From the NCBI GenBank assembly GCA_019894875.1, contig JAGXNR010000036.1, positions 1-26,691 of the forward strand: a stretch of 26,691 nucleotides of DNA. The letters are read 5' to 3'. The DNA comes from Promethearchaeota archaeon. GTDB lineage: Archaea; Asgardarchaeota; Lokiarchaeia; Sigynarchaeales; SOKP01. The notes under the pieces are model-generated. The model was not told the origin of the DNA. It made no database searches and saw nothing but the letters and a program-made list of their open reading frames with translations. Both the position numbers and the translations under genes were made by a program. Positions 17,246 through 25,267 of the stretch are shown piece by piece (position 1 is the first letter of the stretch; each line of letters starts with the position of its first letter).

Positions 17246-18337
17246 ATGGAATTAAATGAATTACTGAGAGTGAACTTAAAGAAGTATTCTGCTTATGAAC
17301 CCGGCGAGCAACCAAAGGAAAGTGGATGGCTTAAATTAAATACCAATGAAAATCCTTTTCCACCAATTCCCGAAGTAATTGCTGATATAAAAGAAGCACT
17401 AAATGAAAAACTTAGACTTTACCCCGATCCAACATCATTCGAGCTTCGTAAAGAAATCTTAAATGTGTTGCTGCGAGATAAAGGTACCTTAACAAATAGA
17501 AATTCTGTCTTCATTGGTAATGGTTCTGATGAGGTTTTTGATGTAATTTTTAAAGTATTTATTGATCCCGGAGATGAGGTTTTCATATTTTATCCCTCGT
17601 ATGGATTTTATAAAGTATTAGCTACACTATATGATGCAAAAATTACTGAAATTCAGTTAACCAATGATTTTCAAATACCTGATTCCGCTTTTAATGCAAA
17701 AGGCAAACTGATGTTTGTAAATTCACCAAATAATCCCACTGGGAAATCATTTGGTAATGCCACAATTCTAAAATTATGTGGAAGCTTCCCAGGCATCGTT
17801 GTTGTTGATGAAGCTTATGCAGATTTTTCGAATCAAACATGTCTTCCTTTATTGAAAAAAGCGAAGAATTTAGTAGTAATTCGATCATTTTCTAAAAGCT
17901 TCTCCTTAGCATCTTTGAGAATGGGCTTTGCACTAGCCGATGCAAACATTATAAAAGAAATGAATAGAGTGAAATTGCCATATAATACCAGTTATATTGG
18001 ACAAATTGCTGCTTTATCATGTATTAAACATAGCAACAAAATTTTTGAAAGAAATAAAAAAATAATCGAAGAAAGACAAAGATTAACTGAAAAATTAAAT
18101 GCCTTCGAAGGAATCAATGTTTTACCATCTGATGCTAATTTCATTTTTGTAAAATTTGAAGATAAATCTAAAACACTTAAATTTGTTTGGGATTTAAAAG
18201 AAATGAAAGTACTCGTACGACATTTTAGCAAACCAGGTCTTTATAATTATATTAGAGTTACAATTGGTTCTGAAGAGGAAAATAATAAATTTTTAGGAGC
18301 TTTTCAAGAAATCGCAAACAAATATTTAAAACAATAA
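17246..18337 (+). CDS. hisC: histidinol-phosphate aminotransferase
   Basis: This PLP enzyme converts imidazole-acetol phosphate to histidinol phosphate; some archaeal members also accept aromatic substrates. It is 363 residues of class I/II aminotransferase fold. The PLP lysine is Lys217 in SFSKSFSLASLRMGF, with Asp188 (VVDEAY) and the NSPNNPTG motif (159-166). LNTNENPFPP near the N-terminus is typical of HisC, as is the C-terminal YIRVTIG. It follows hisD by 87 bases, completing a hisG-hisD-hisC set. The other his genes are not in the window. Confidence 0.94.
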   Translation: MELNELLRVNLKKYSAYEPGEQPKESGWLKLNTNENPFPPIPEVIADIKEALNEKLRLYPDPTSFELRKEILNVLLRDKGTLTNRNSVFIGNGSDEVFDVIFKVFIDPGDEVFIFYPSYGFYKVLATLYDAKITEIQLTNDFQIPDSAFNAKGKLMFVNSPNNPTGKSFGNATILKLCGSFPGIVVVDEAYADFSNQTCLPLLKKAKNLVVIRSFSKSFSLASLRMGFALADANIIKEMNRVKLPYNTSYIGQIAALSCIKHSNKIFERNKKIIEERQRLTEKLNAFEGINVLPSDANFIFVKFEDKSKTLKFVWDLKEMKVLVRHFSKPGLYNYIRVTIGSEEENNKFLGAFQEIANKYLKQ

Positions 18338-18377
18338 CTTGATTAAATTTATATTATTAGATTGAAATTTTAGGGAG

Positions 18378-19595
18378 TTGTTAAAGATACCCGATGCATT
18401 ATTTTCTTCAGATAGAGTAAGAAATGAAGTTGAATGTCAATTTTGTGGGTATAAAATAATAAAACCTTTTCCTAAAGATTTCATGTGTCCTAAATGTAAT
18501 AAATTTTTAGCAATATTGTATGAATTAATGGTAGATAAGACTGAAAAATCCCAACCTAAACAATTTGAAACAAAAACATCTACTTTATCTTCAAAATTTA
18601 AAGGTAAGGTAAAAGTAAAACAAAAACCCTTAGATATATCCTTAGAGAGTGATCGAATCCAATTAACTAAGGGTGAGTATGTAAAATTACTTGGAATCAC
18701 CTCAACAGAGAGAACGCAGCTATTTTGCAGTAATGATAATTTAAAATACTTGTTAGAACTAACAAACAATTTAGATCTAATTGCTACAGGAGTGTTAGGT
18801 GGAGAACTTGATAAAATGCTTCTCATCACAGAAGAGGAGAATATTGAAGAAAAATGCCAATTTTATGTAAAGGATGAGATAATTTATTTGGTATATGGAT
18901 ATTTTCCTGATAAAAAAGGAAAATGGCTACTTGAACAGATGGCTTATAATACAATTGGATCTGAAAACTCGACCATCGAAAAAATTTTTGGAGAAAAAAG
19001 AGATATCAACCAGTTAAATAAAATCGAGTTAAATGAATTTCAATATGAATTCAAGAAACGAGCGAAGTTTATTCTAAATGAATATCTAAAATTACAAAAA
19101 ATCTTCTCTGATCAAGAAATTCCATATGTTGAAGATACTATTCGTATTGATTATCTTGGATTATCCTCAATGTCTATTGGGGTTATTTCTTTATTATTAG
19201 GGAGTGAGTTGGTTACTGAATTACAAATGGAATTTGAAACACCAGAAGAAGAGAGAGAGATGAAAGAATCAATGATAACCGCAAGAATAGAAGCAATTGC
19301 TGCAAATACACAGGGAAATACTGGGGCTATTCCTCGTTGGATTGCAGTAAGACTAGGATTTCAGCAATATAGATTCATAACCTTTAAAAAATATCAAAAT
19401 GATTACTTTCTTTCTTTTTTATCAGAGGGAAATCTAGATAAAGTTGAACAAGTAGAGCAATTATTAGAATCTAAAATCAGTGAAGCAACAAAAACTGCTT
19501 TCTCAGGGAATTTAAAGCCTTTTAATAAATTACGACTAGATTTAGAATCCAATCTTAAAAAAAGGCGGAAATTTCCCCCATTTAACTTTAATTAA
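18378..19595 (+). CDS. zinc-ribbon protein of unknown function
   Basis: This gene encodes 405 residues if TTG 18378 is the start. A GGGAG stands directly before it, closer than a usual Shine-Dalgarno. The first in-frame ATG (18483) would remove half of the zinc ribbon, so TTG is the better choice. The ribbon uses Cys20, Cys23, Cys37 and Cys40 (ECQFCGY, CPKCNKF). A Lys-rich linker (about 55-85) leads to a mixed alpha/beta region of about 300 residues that I do not recognise; it includes YVEDTIRIDYLGLSSMSIGV and a Glu/Met-rich stretch. There is no membrane helix. It lies 40 bases after hisC on the same strand, but nothing in it suggests a role in histidine synthesis. Confidence 0.7.
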   Translation: MLKIPDALFSSDRVRNEVECQFCGYKIIKPFPKDFMCPKCNKFLAILYELMVDKTEKSQPKQFETKTSTLSSKFKGKVKVKQKPLDISLESDRIQLTKGEYVKLLGITSTERTQLFCSNDNLKYLLELTNNLDLIATGVLGGELDKMLLITEEENIEEKCQFYVKDEIIYLVYGYFPDKKGKWLLEQMAYNTIGSENSTIEKIFGEKRDINQLNKIELNEFQYEFKKRAKFILNEYLKLQKIFSDQEIPYVEDTIRIDYLGLSSMSIGVISLLLGSELVTELQMEFETPEEEREMKESMITARIEAIAANTQGNTGAIPRWIAVRLGFQQYRFITFKKYQNDYFLSFLSEGNLDKVEQVEQLLESKISEATKTAFSGNLKPFNKLRLDLESNLKKRRKFPPFNFN

Positions 19596-19782
19596 TCTTT
19601 CGACTAAATATTTTATTAGTTCTGTTTATTTTTAAGACACTTATCTCAATTCATTCACCGGGGTTAGAAAAAATAAATAGTCTCAATTATTTGGTATCTT
19701 GAAATATTTTCAGAAATTTCTTTCATTAAGGATATGATTTCTCAGTGAATTCTCCTAAAAGATATCAATTTGAAGAAGAAAT

Positions 19783-19790
19783 AAAAAAAA
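19783..19790 (-). terminator. T-tract terminator of the RuBisCO-like gene
   Basis: Eight A on the plus strand, directly after the minus-strand TAA at 19791-19793, give a U8 run in the transcript. It fits archaeal U-tract termination. Confidence 0.4.
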
Positions 19791-21125
19791 TTATTCTATT
19801 AATTTAGTTTTTCCGGTCCCCCATACTCCTAGGGCGACTCCTAATTCTTTATGCTCCCGAGCTACCTCTTTTACATTCTTCCCTTGCATAACAGCATCTA
19901 TCGCTTGTCTAAACGCTTTTGCACCTGCTATTGGCCCATCTGGGTGACTATGGATTCCACCACCACTACCTATAAGAATGTCATTACCCGCTTCCTTCAT
20001 ACATACCTCTACCATCCCCTGTGTAATGCCACCAGAGGGCATAGGCAATGTCGGTTTGATATGTTGAAACGGAAATCGAAGGGCTTTAAGATTTTGCTCA
20101 TACCTTTCTTCTAAAATTTCAGCTTTACCATAAGGCGCGGGGATTACAACTGTATCTGCTCCACATATCCGCGGTAATTTTGCAAAAGCTAACATACTCG
20201 TCATACCCGTCCATAATCCACCAAAATAGGTTCCTCCGAAGTCCATATGACCTAAAATTGGAACATTTATTGAAGGATCTTCAGCAATTTGTCTTAAAGC
20301 TTCAAAGCCAGTTGTTAAGTAATTTATCATTAGCGCGTTTGCTCCTTGCTCAATCATTTTATCCGCATACTCAAACATTTCAGGGAATTTGGTAGTTATA
20401 TTAATTGTATATAGAGTCTTTTCTCCTTTTTCTGAATCGGCTTTATCAACAGCTTCCATAACTTTTACAATTCTTTCTTCTAGTGGATTAAAAGATGGAT
20501 TGGAAATTAATTCATCATCTTTAACGACGTCACAACCACCAACTGCAGCTTTATAAACTAAATCTGCCGCAACATCAGCGGTATGACCTGTGCATGGTTT
20601 AACCATATTATTTAAAAGAGGACGTTCAGGCACCTTTAATAATTCTCGAAGACCATCTATTCCGAATTTAGGACCCTTGAAATCTTCTAACCAACCTTTA
20701 GGAAATGCTAGATCAACTAATTTCAAGCCATGTGTTATACTTATATTACCAATAACCGTAGTAAAGAGCATTGGTATACCCATTCCTTTAATATTTACAA
20801 TAGGAAACCCGATCTGAACAAAATAAGTCCTTTCTTTAATATCTTTGGGAATTCCATACTCATACATTGGAATTTCATAAACTCCGAGTACTCTTGCGAC
20901 GTGATGTTTTCTTACCTCTTCTGTTTCAGCAGGTACTCTTACCCAAGTCCCTGTAGATTGCTCGATCGCAGCAAATCTAGATAAATAATTAACATTCTGC
21001 CCTTTAGGTCTCTTTATAATATAACTTGCGATTATGTATTTCTCTAAATCGATACCATCTAAACCAATTGCTTCAGGAGTATCAAGATATTTAGCACATG
21101 AATCAATAAGTTTCTCATCTGTCAT
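19791..21125 (-). CDS. RuBisCO-like protein (form IV or strongly diverged form III)
   Basis: This gene encodes 444 residues homologous along their length to the RuBisCO large subunit. Retained features are EQSTGTW (Glu55, Thr60, Trp61), Asn127 (VIGN), Lys176 (VKP), the carbamylation and metal site Lys202/Asp204/Glu205 (DVVKDDE), GK at 333-334, Ser364 (PSGGI) and GSGGGIHSHP (387-395). Changed features: where carboxylases have H-V/I-G-T before the loop-6 GK the sequence is VIPAPYGK, so that active-site His and Thr are gone, and the HR pair is replaced by GHMDFGG at 292-298. This pattern suggests an enolase- or isomerase-like reaction on a sugar phosphate and not CO2 fixation. It is probably monocistronic. 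The family is certain, the subform likely. Confidence 0.88.
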   Translation of the reverse strand: MTDEKLIDSCAKYLDTPEAIGLDGIDLEKYIIASYIIKRPKGQNVNYLSRFAAIEQSTGTWVRVPAETEEVRKHHVARVLGVYEIPMYEYGIPKDIKERTYFVQIGFPIVNIKGMGIPMLFTTVIGNISITHGLKLVDLAFPKGWLEDFKGPKFGIDGLRELLKVPERPLLNNMVKPCTGHTADVAADLVYKAAVGGCDVVKDDELISNPSFNPLEERIVKVMEAVDKADSEKGEKTLYTINITTKFPEMFEYADKMIEQGANALMINYLTTGFEALRQIAEDPSINVPILGHMDFGGTYFGGLWTGMTSMLAFAKLPRICGADTVVIPAPYGKAEILEERYEQNLKALRFPFQHIKPTLPMPSGGITQGMVEVCMKEAGNDILIGSGGGIHSHPDGPIAGAKAFRQAIDAVMQGKNVKEVAREHKELGVALGVWGTGKTKLIE

Positions 21126-21246
21126 TTTTTTTCAATTTTAAAGTAATATTACCGTTTATTAAGAAGTCATAATACTAAACAACTCAAAAATATTTTGATA
21201 TAAAAGAAATGAATAAAAAAAGTATTAAAAAAATTGTAAAATTTAT

Positions 21247-22362
21247 TTAATCTTCGATTTTTGCTTTCGCTTTTGCAGTTGCTTTTAAACTAGTATAAGT
21301 ATTTTCAAGGACAGTTAGGTATTCAATTAAAACCTGATCAGCTTTTGATTTTTGGTCGTAAACCGTTTTAATGGTATTCATTAAATATTTTGGGAAGATT
21401 AGCTTTAAATGAAAATCTGAAAGTAGAGCATAGTATTCATTTCCTCTTTCACCTTGAAATACTTGTACCATCTGAGTATCCCAAAGTATCTTTAAAACAT
21501 CATCCAGATCTTCTACACCTTTTTTTTTAAGCTTCTTTAATTCATTCTTAGTAACGACTGAAGTTCTCAATATACGTAGAGTTTCATATACCTGTGGGTT
21601 AGTAAGAATATCCAATACTCTAAGATTATCTCCTTCCGTAGGTTGATAATTTTGGAAGAACCGTTTTGCATCCGCTTTATAATTTTCTACTAATTGAGAT
21701 GGTAAACCTCGATCTGCTGGATCTTGTAAAATTTTCACGGGTGGAACCCGCATGATTAAAATATCTTTGATTAAAAAGACGAATTCTGAAGATATACCCT
21801 TTACAGATGCTTCTTTAACTATTTCACGTTTAATAAGTTCCAATAAAACACCCTCTACATCGATAAATCCTTGTTTATATTTGTCTTTTAACCAAATCAT
21901 AAGTTCTGATTTTGAAACAACTCCTTCATCTCTTAAACGGTCGATAATCATTCGCTTAATTTCATCTTGATAAGTGAGTGCAAGTCGTTGTTCATCACTC
22001 AGTGTAGGGTACACCGACAATCTACGAAATAACGTAGGGATCATTTGAAGAGAAGCATCCTCATCTATATATCTCAAGATAGTACGAGAAATATCTACTA
22101 AACCCTCTTCATACGCATCTGGATCATCATCTAAGTTTAAAAGTAGAAGAATATAGAAATTCTTCTCTGGTCCAGTATAATATGATGCAATATTTAAGGA
22201 TCCAATCATTAAACTAATCATCCCTGATTCACCACTATATTCATGAGTGCTATAGACTTGCATTAAAGTTTTTTCAGTCAACACAATTTCCTTGGGGTAC
22301 TTTGCTAATATTTCCGTACCAGCCCTATCATCCCATTTCATAATGATTAAACCAATCGGCAT
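21247..22362 (-). CDS. longin-like/winged-helix protein, paralogue A
   Basis: This gene encodes 371 residues; a second copy lies at 25268-26374 with well over half of positions identical by eye. Residues 1 to about 105 begin MPIGLIIMKWDDRAGTEIL and alternate strands and helices like longin/roadblock-type domains (strand, turn, strand, helix, strands, helix). Two winged-helix-like segments follow: about 145-195 (DEGVVSKSELMIWLKD, VLLELIKREIV) and about 250-320 (YETLRILRTSVVTKNEL, VLKILWDTQMVQVF). The C-terminus is helical, ending KATAKAKAKIED. There is no signal or membrane helix, so it is cytosolic. The start is certain: GGAGGTGA lies 7 bases upstream, and the ATG directly follows the stop of the upstream membrane-protein gene. 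The longin assignment is inference. Confidence 0.8.
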   Translation of the reverse strand: MPIGLIIMKWDDRAGTEILAKYPKEIVLTEKTLMQVYSTHEYSGESGMISLMIGSLNIASYYTGPEKNFYILLLLNLDDDPDAYEEGLVDISRTILRYIDEDASLQMIPTLFRRLSVYPTLSDEQRLALTYQDEIKRMIIDRLRDEGVVSKSELMIWLKDKYKQGFIDVEGVLLELIKREIVKEASVKGISSEFVFLIKDILIMRVPPVKILQDPADRGLPSQLVENYKADAKRFFQNYQPTEGDNLRVLDILTNPQVYETLRILRTSVVTKNELKKLKKKGVEDLDDVLKILWDTQMVQVFQGERGNEYYALLSDFHLKLIFPKYLMNTIKTVYDQKSKADQVLIEYLTVLENTYTSLKATAKAKAKIED

Positions 22363-23664
22363 TTAGGATTCACCTCCCTTAGATTCATCAATTCCCCCAG
22401 ATGATTCGGAAGATTTCTTCGGCATCTTCTCTTCCTTCAATTTTACCCTTGTTTCAGGTAATTTTTTCTTCTTTATCTTTTCAATACCTAAGATCTTTTG
22501 CAAAGATAATCCTAACATATCCCATTTATCTCCTAACTGCTTTACAATATAATCATCTTTTGAAGGAAAAAGAAGAGATTCTGAAATTGTTTTCTTTCCT
22601 TTGATTACTTTCTTCATTTTTCTCGCTTTTTTAACGAATGCGGATATTCTTGATAACTGGATTATACGATATGCAACAAGACTTCCAATGATTGCTGCAA
22701 CAGAACTCACAATCATTATAAAATAAAACAAGGGCAATCCAGGAAATATTTCAATCATTTCAACCACAATTGTTATTGAGATCGATTCTGGAACGTAGTC
22801 TTCCCGTGCAATGCTTATTTCTCCAGTGTATACTTGTATTGTAAAGAATGTATTAATCTCACTCGTTTTAAACGTATATTTATAAGTACCGTTTGTACCT
22901 GTTAACGAATATTGTTCTAAACCAATTGTAAGAAAAATTGTAGCATCAGTAATAGGTTGAGGATTGGCAGGTTCTGTTAAGTCTGTCAATGCAAGCTCAA
23001 AAAGAATGGGATTCCCCTGTTCAATTCTTATTTGATTTTGAATTAAATTTGTAGCTGTTAAATTCAAAGTCATCTTTCTTTTTTGAATTGTGAGATCTAT
23101 CAATACAATTCTTACATCATAATTTTCTTTATAAAGTGTTACAAAAATCACATAATCCCCAACATCTCTTAAAACTGTATTGAAATCTAATATATAAGTC
23201 GTGTTTTGAACCTCTATTAAATCCGTTTTATTACTTATATTACTAATTATGGAACCATTGGCAGACACTTCATACCATTGATAATAAGCTTGATCTAATT
23301 CTCCAAGATTTTCAGGAGGAATAGCTGATGTATTCGGATATTCAAATGTGAAATTATATGCTTGTCTGACCCATAAGGTTTTTGGTATGTGATATAATGA
23401 TTCGTTTATGATGTAGAGATCTGTATCAGAATCACTCGCGGTTTTAAGTGTTTTAAAGAAAGATGTTATAATAAGCTCTGAGCTACTTATAATAGTATTT
23501 AATGGATTATTTAAATCATTCTTAGTATCTTTGTTAATATTAATATCAACAATCTCTGAATTCATTGAATTTAAAGGCAGAAAAATAATCATTGAACTCA
23601 AAGAAATTATTAACAAAAAACCAATCGAATTCAAATGAATTAACTTTTTATTTAATTTTCTCAT
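22363..23664 (-). CDS. secreted Ig-like, single-pass membrane protein with charged cytoplasmic tail
   Basis: Read from ATG 23664 it has 433 residues; ATGs at 23676 and 23730 are in frame too. I prefer 23664 because MRKLNKK followed by a hydrophobic core (about 8-31) makes a normal signal peptide. The outer part (about 35-305) is beta-rich with many N-x-S/T sequons (NFT, NGS, NIS, NKT, NTT, NLT), as expected for a glycosylated exported protein; a segment like ITDATIFLTIG...GTYKYTFKTS suggests Ig-like sandwiches. One membrane helix at about 311-335 is followed by a Lys/Arg-rich stretch and a tail of about 95 residues ending in Ser/Glu/Gly. Its stop touches the start of the longin-like gene, so the two products are made together and may interact through the tail. 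Confidence 0.8.
   Translation of the reverse strand: MRKLNKKLIHLNSIGFLLIISLSSMIIFLPLNSMNSEIVDININKDTKNDLNNPLNTIISSSELIITSFFKTLKTASDSDTDLYIINESLYHIPKTLWVRQAYNFTFEYPNTSAIPPENLGELDQAYYQWYEVSANGSIISNISNKTDLIEVQNTTYILDFNTVLRDVGDYVIFVTLYKENYDVRIVLIDLTIQKRKMTLNLTATNLIQNQIRIEQGNPILFELALTDLTEPANPQPITDATIFLTIGLEQYSLTGTNGTYKYTFKTSEINTFFTIQVYTGEISIAREDYVPESISITIVVEMIEIFPGLPLFYFIMIVSSVAAIIGSLVAYRIIQLSRISAFVKKARKMKKVIKGKKTISESLLFPSKDDYIVKQLGDKWDMLGLSLQKILGIEKIKKKKLPETRVKLKEEKMPKKSSESSGGIDESKGGES
22366..22376 (-). promoter_or_regulatory. strong Shine-Dalgarno of longin-like paralogue A
   Basis: On the minus strand GGAGGTGA lies 7 bases before the ATG and inside the 3' end of the membrane-protein gene, whose TAA is followed at once by ATG. 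It is a near-perfect anti-SD match, unlike most first genes in the window. Confidence 0.75.
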
Positions 23665-24154
23665 CTTAATAACCATTTCTTTTAATAAAATCTGTATATT
23701 GTGCCTTAAATAATTATAATTTATTATCATTTATTATACAAATTTGATTATTAAACTTTTTATAAACTAGTAATAAATCGAGAGATATTAAATTCTAGTG
23801 TAGTTAAAACCTTTGTAAAATCGATTATACAATAATTTACATAAATATTATCATCATTTTTGTTTAAAATTCTCCCATCCTCAGAAAAATCCATATATTT
23901 GAACTATCTTCTTATTTATAGAGTATTTAGAATAGTGTTCAACTGTTAAGCTTAAATATTTATTTGATTTTTTTTTATAGCTAAGAATTAATTTATATAA
24001 TTCTATCTGATGTCTCTCATGAATATCTATTCCTAAAAATTTAAATATTTTAATTTAGATCGAAGAATCAAGGAAAAATTTCGGAAAATAATAATCAAAA
24101 TAACGTGCTCTATATTTTAATCATCCTCATTTAATTATGAAAAGGTAATTAATA
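23665..24154. promoter_or_regulatory. long AT-rich divergent intergenic region between membrane protein A and the GTPase
   Basis: I found no gene in this gap of about 420-490 bases. On the minus strand tttataaaaag (about 23757-23767) is a TATA-like box for membrane protein A; with it, the ATG at 23730 would be nearly leaderless. On the plus strand ctatattttaa (about 24109-24119) could be the GTPase promoter, with AAAGGT (24141-24146) as its weak ribosome-binding site. A T9 run lies at 23968-23976, and a 7+7-base inverted repeat AGAATTA/TAATTCT at 23984-24004. All of these are tentative in such AT-rich DNA. Confidence 0.35.
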
Positions 24155-25186
24155 ATGTTAAGACAAGTATACATTTTAAAAGACGATAATATTTTATATA
24201 ACAAAAATTTCGGTAAGTCAATTGCAATCGAAGATTTTCAAAAATTATATCAAGAAATTTTAGAAGAAAAAGAAAAAGGAACAAATTTAGATAGTTATGA
24301 TTTTTTTAAATATAAAATTGTATATTCGCTAGTAGAAGAAGATAGATTAGCTTTTATTTTCATAACCAATATAAACGACGACACAGACAGATCTAAAAGA
24401 GAATTGGCAAAACTAAAGAAAGAATTTTTAGAAACTTTTGGAGATAATCTAGAAGAACTAGATCCCGCGCTTATGGAAATACTTAACCCTATTATGGACA
24501 CAACACATAGAAATCTTAAAACGAAGATCTCATTAGTAGGATTTTCAGGAGTAGGGAAAACAACTTCGACTAATTTGATTTGTGCTGATGAAATTCCTTC
24601 CATACATATTCCTACTATAACTGGGAAGATTTCTACAGTTAAAATCGGAAAGTTGTATTTCCATTTATGGGATTTTGCGGGACAAGAACAATTTAGCTAT
24701 TTATGGAATGATTTTATTCTTGGTAGTGATGCGATTCTTATAATTACAGACTCTACTTTAGAAAATGTGGAGAAGAGCAAGTTTTTTGTAGAATTAGCTA
24801 AAGAGCATGCGCCTCATGCTCATGCAGCTGTAATCGGGAATAAACAAGACTTACCCGAGGCTTTAGACATTCATAATATTCAAGAAATATTAGGTTTGAA
24901 AACTTATTCAATGATAGCAATCGAACCCGGAAACCGTGAAAAGATGATACAGATTATTGCAGATATTTTAGAAATTAATACGGATGTTTCACCATTACTA
25001 AAACCATTATTTGAAAGAGAACAATTGATAATTAAAGCTAGAAATTGCCTTGAAAATGGAGATATTGCCCAAACAGCAGAATTTTTTGAAAAAATATCAG
25101 ATTTATGTCTTGAATTGGGAGATGACTTACTTTATAAAGAGTTCTATGAAAAAGCAATTAAGTTAAAAAGTTTCATAAACCCATAA
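24155..25186 (+). CDS. longin domain fused to Arf-like small GTPase
   Basis: This gene encodes 343 residues. Residues 1 to about 115 look like a longin domain: strands QVYILKDDNILYNKNFG, a helix, KIVYSLVEEDRLAFIFITNI, then the helix SKRELAKLKKEFLETF. A Ras-superfamily GTPase domain follows (about 123-272): P-loop GFSGVGKTT (129-137), a switch I Thr near 154-156, WDFAGQE (172-178) and NKQD (229-232). NKQD and the WDxxGQE form point to the Arf/SRbeta side of the family. Residues about 275-343 form a TPR/SNAP-like helical hairpin (ENGDIAQTAEFFEKISDL). There is no lipidation Cys or amphipathic N-terminal helix, so membrane contact would be through partners. In eukaryotes longin domains bind Arf-like GTPases (SRalpha/SRbeta); here both are in one chain. 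It lies between two copies of the longin-like/membrane-protein cassette. Confidence 0.87.
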   Translation: MLRQVYILKDDNILYNKNFGKSIAIEDFQKLYQEILEEKEKGTNLDSYDFFKYKIVYSLVEEDRLAFIFITNINDDTDRSKRELAKLKKEFLETFGDNLEELDPALMEILNPIMDTTHRNLKTKISLVGFSGVGKTTSTNLICADEIPSIHIPTITGKISTVKIGKLYFHLWDFAGQEQFSYLWNDFILGSDAILIITDSTLENVEKSKFFVELAKEHAPHAHAAVIGNKQDLPEALDIHNIQEILGLKTYSMIAIEPGNREKMIQIIADILEINTDVSPLLKPLFEREQLIIKARNCLENGDIAQTAEFFEKISDLCLELGDDLLYKEFYEKAIKLKSFINP

Positions 25187-25227
25187 ACAAGGTAAATTAG
25201 TAAAAAATTCTCTGATTTACTATATTA

Positions 25228-25258
25228 TTTTTTTTTCTATAAATTAAATAAAAAAAAA
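25228..25258. terminator. bidirectional T-tract terminator between GTPase and longin-like paralogue B
   Basis: In the 81-base gap between two convergent genes there is a T9 run on the plus strand (25228-25236) and an A9 run (25250-25258), which is a U9 in minus-strand transcripts. Each tract lies downstream of the gene it would terminate. Confidence 0.5.
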
Positions 25259-25267
25259 GAGATTAAT

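Noticed and set aside
19791..21125. a functional form III RuBisCO
   Set aside because: The HxGT motif before loop 6 and the HR pair are replaced, so carboxylase function is not supported, although a distant form III origin is possible.
23984..24004. 7+7-base inverted repeat as an operator or attachment site
   Set aside because: Short A/T palindromes arise easily in DNA this AT-rich, and nothing else marks the site.
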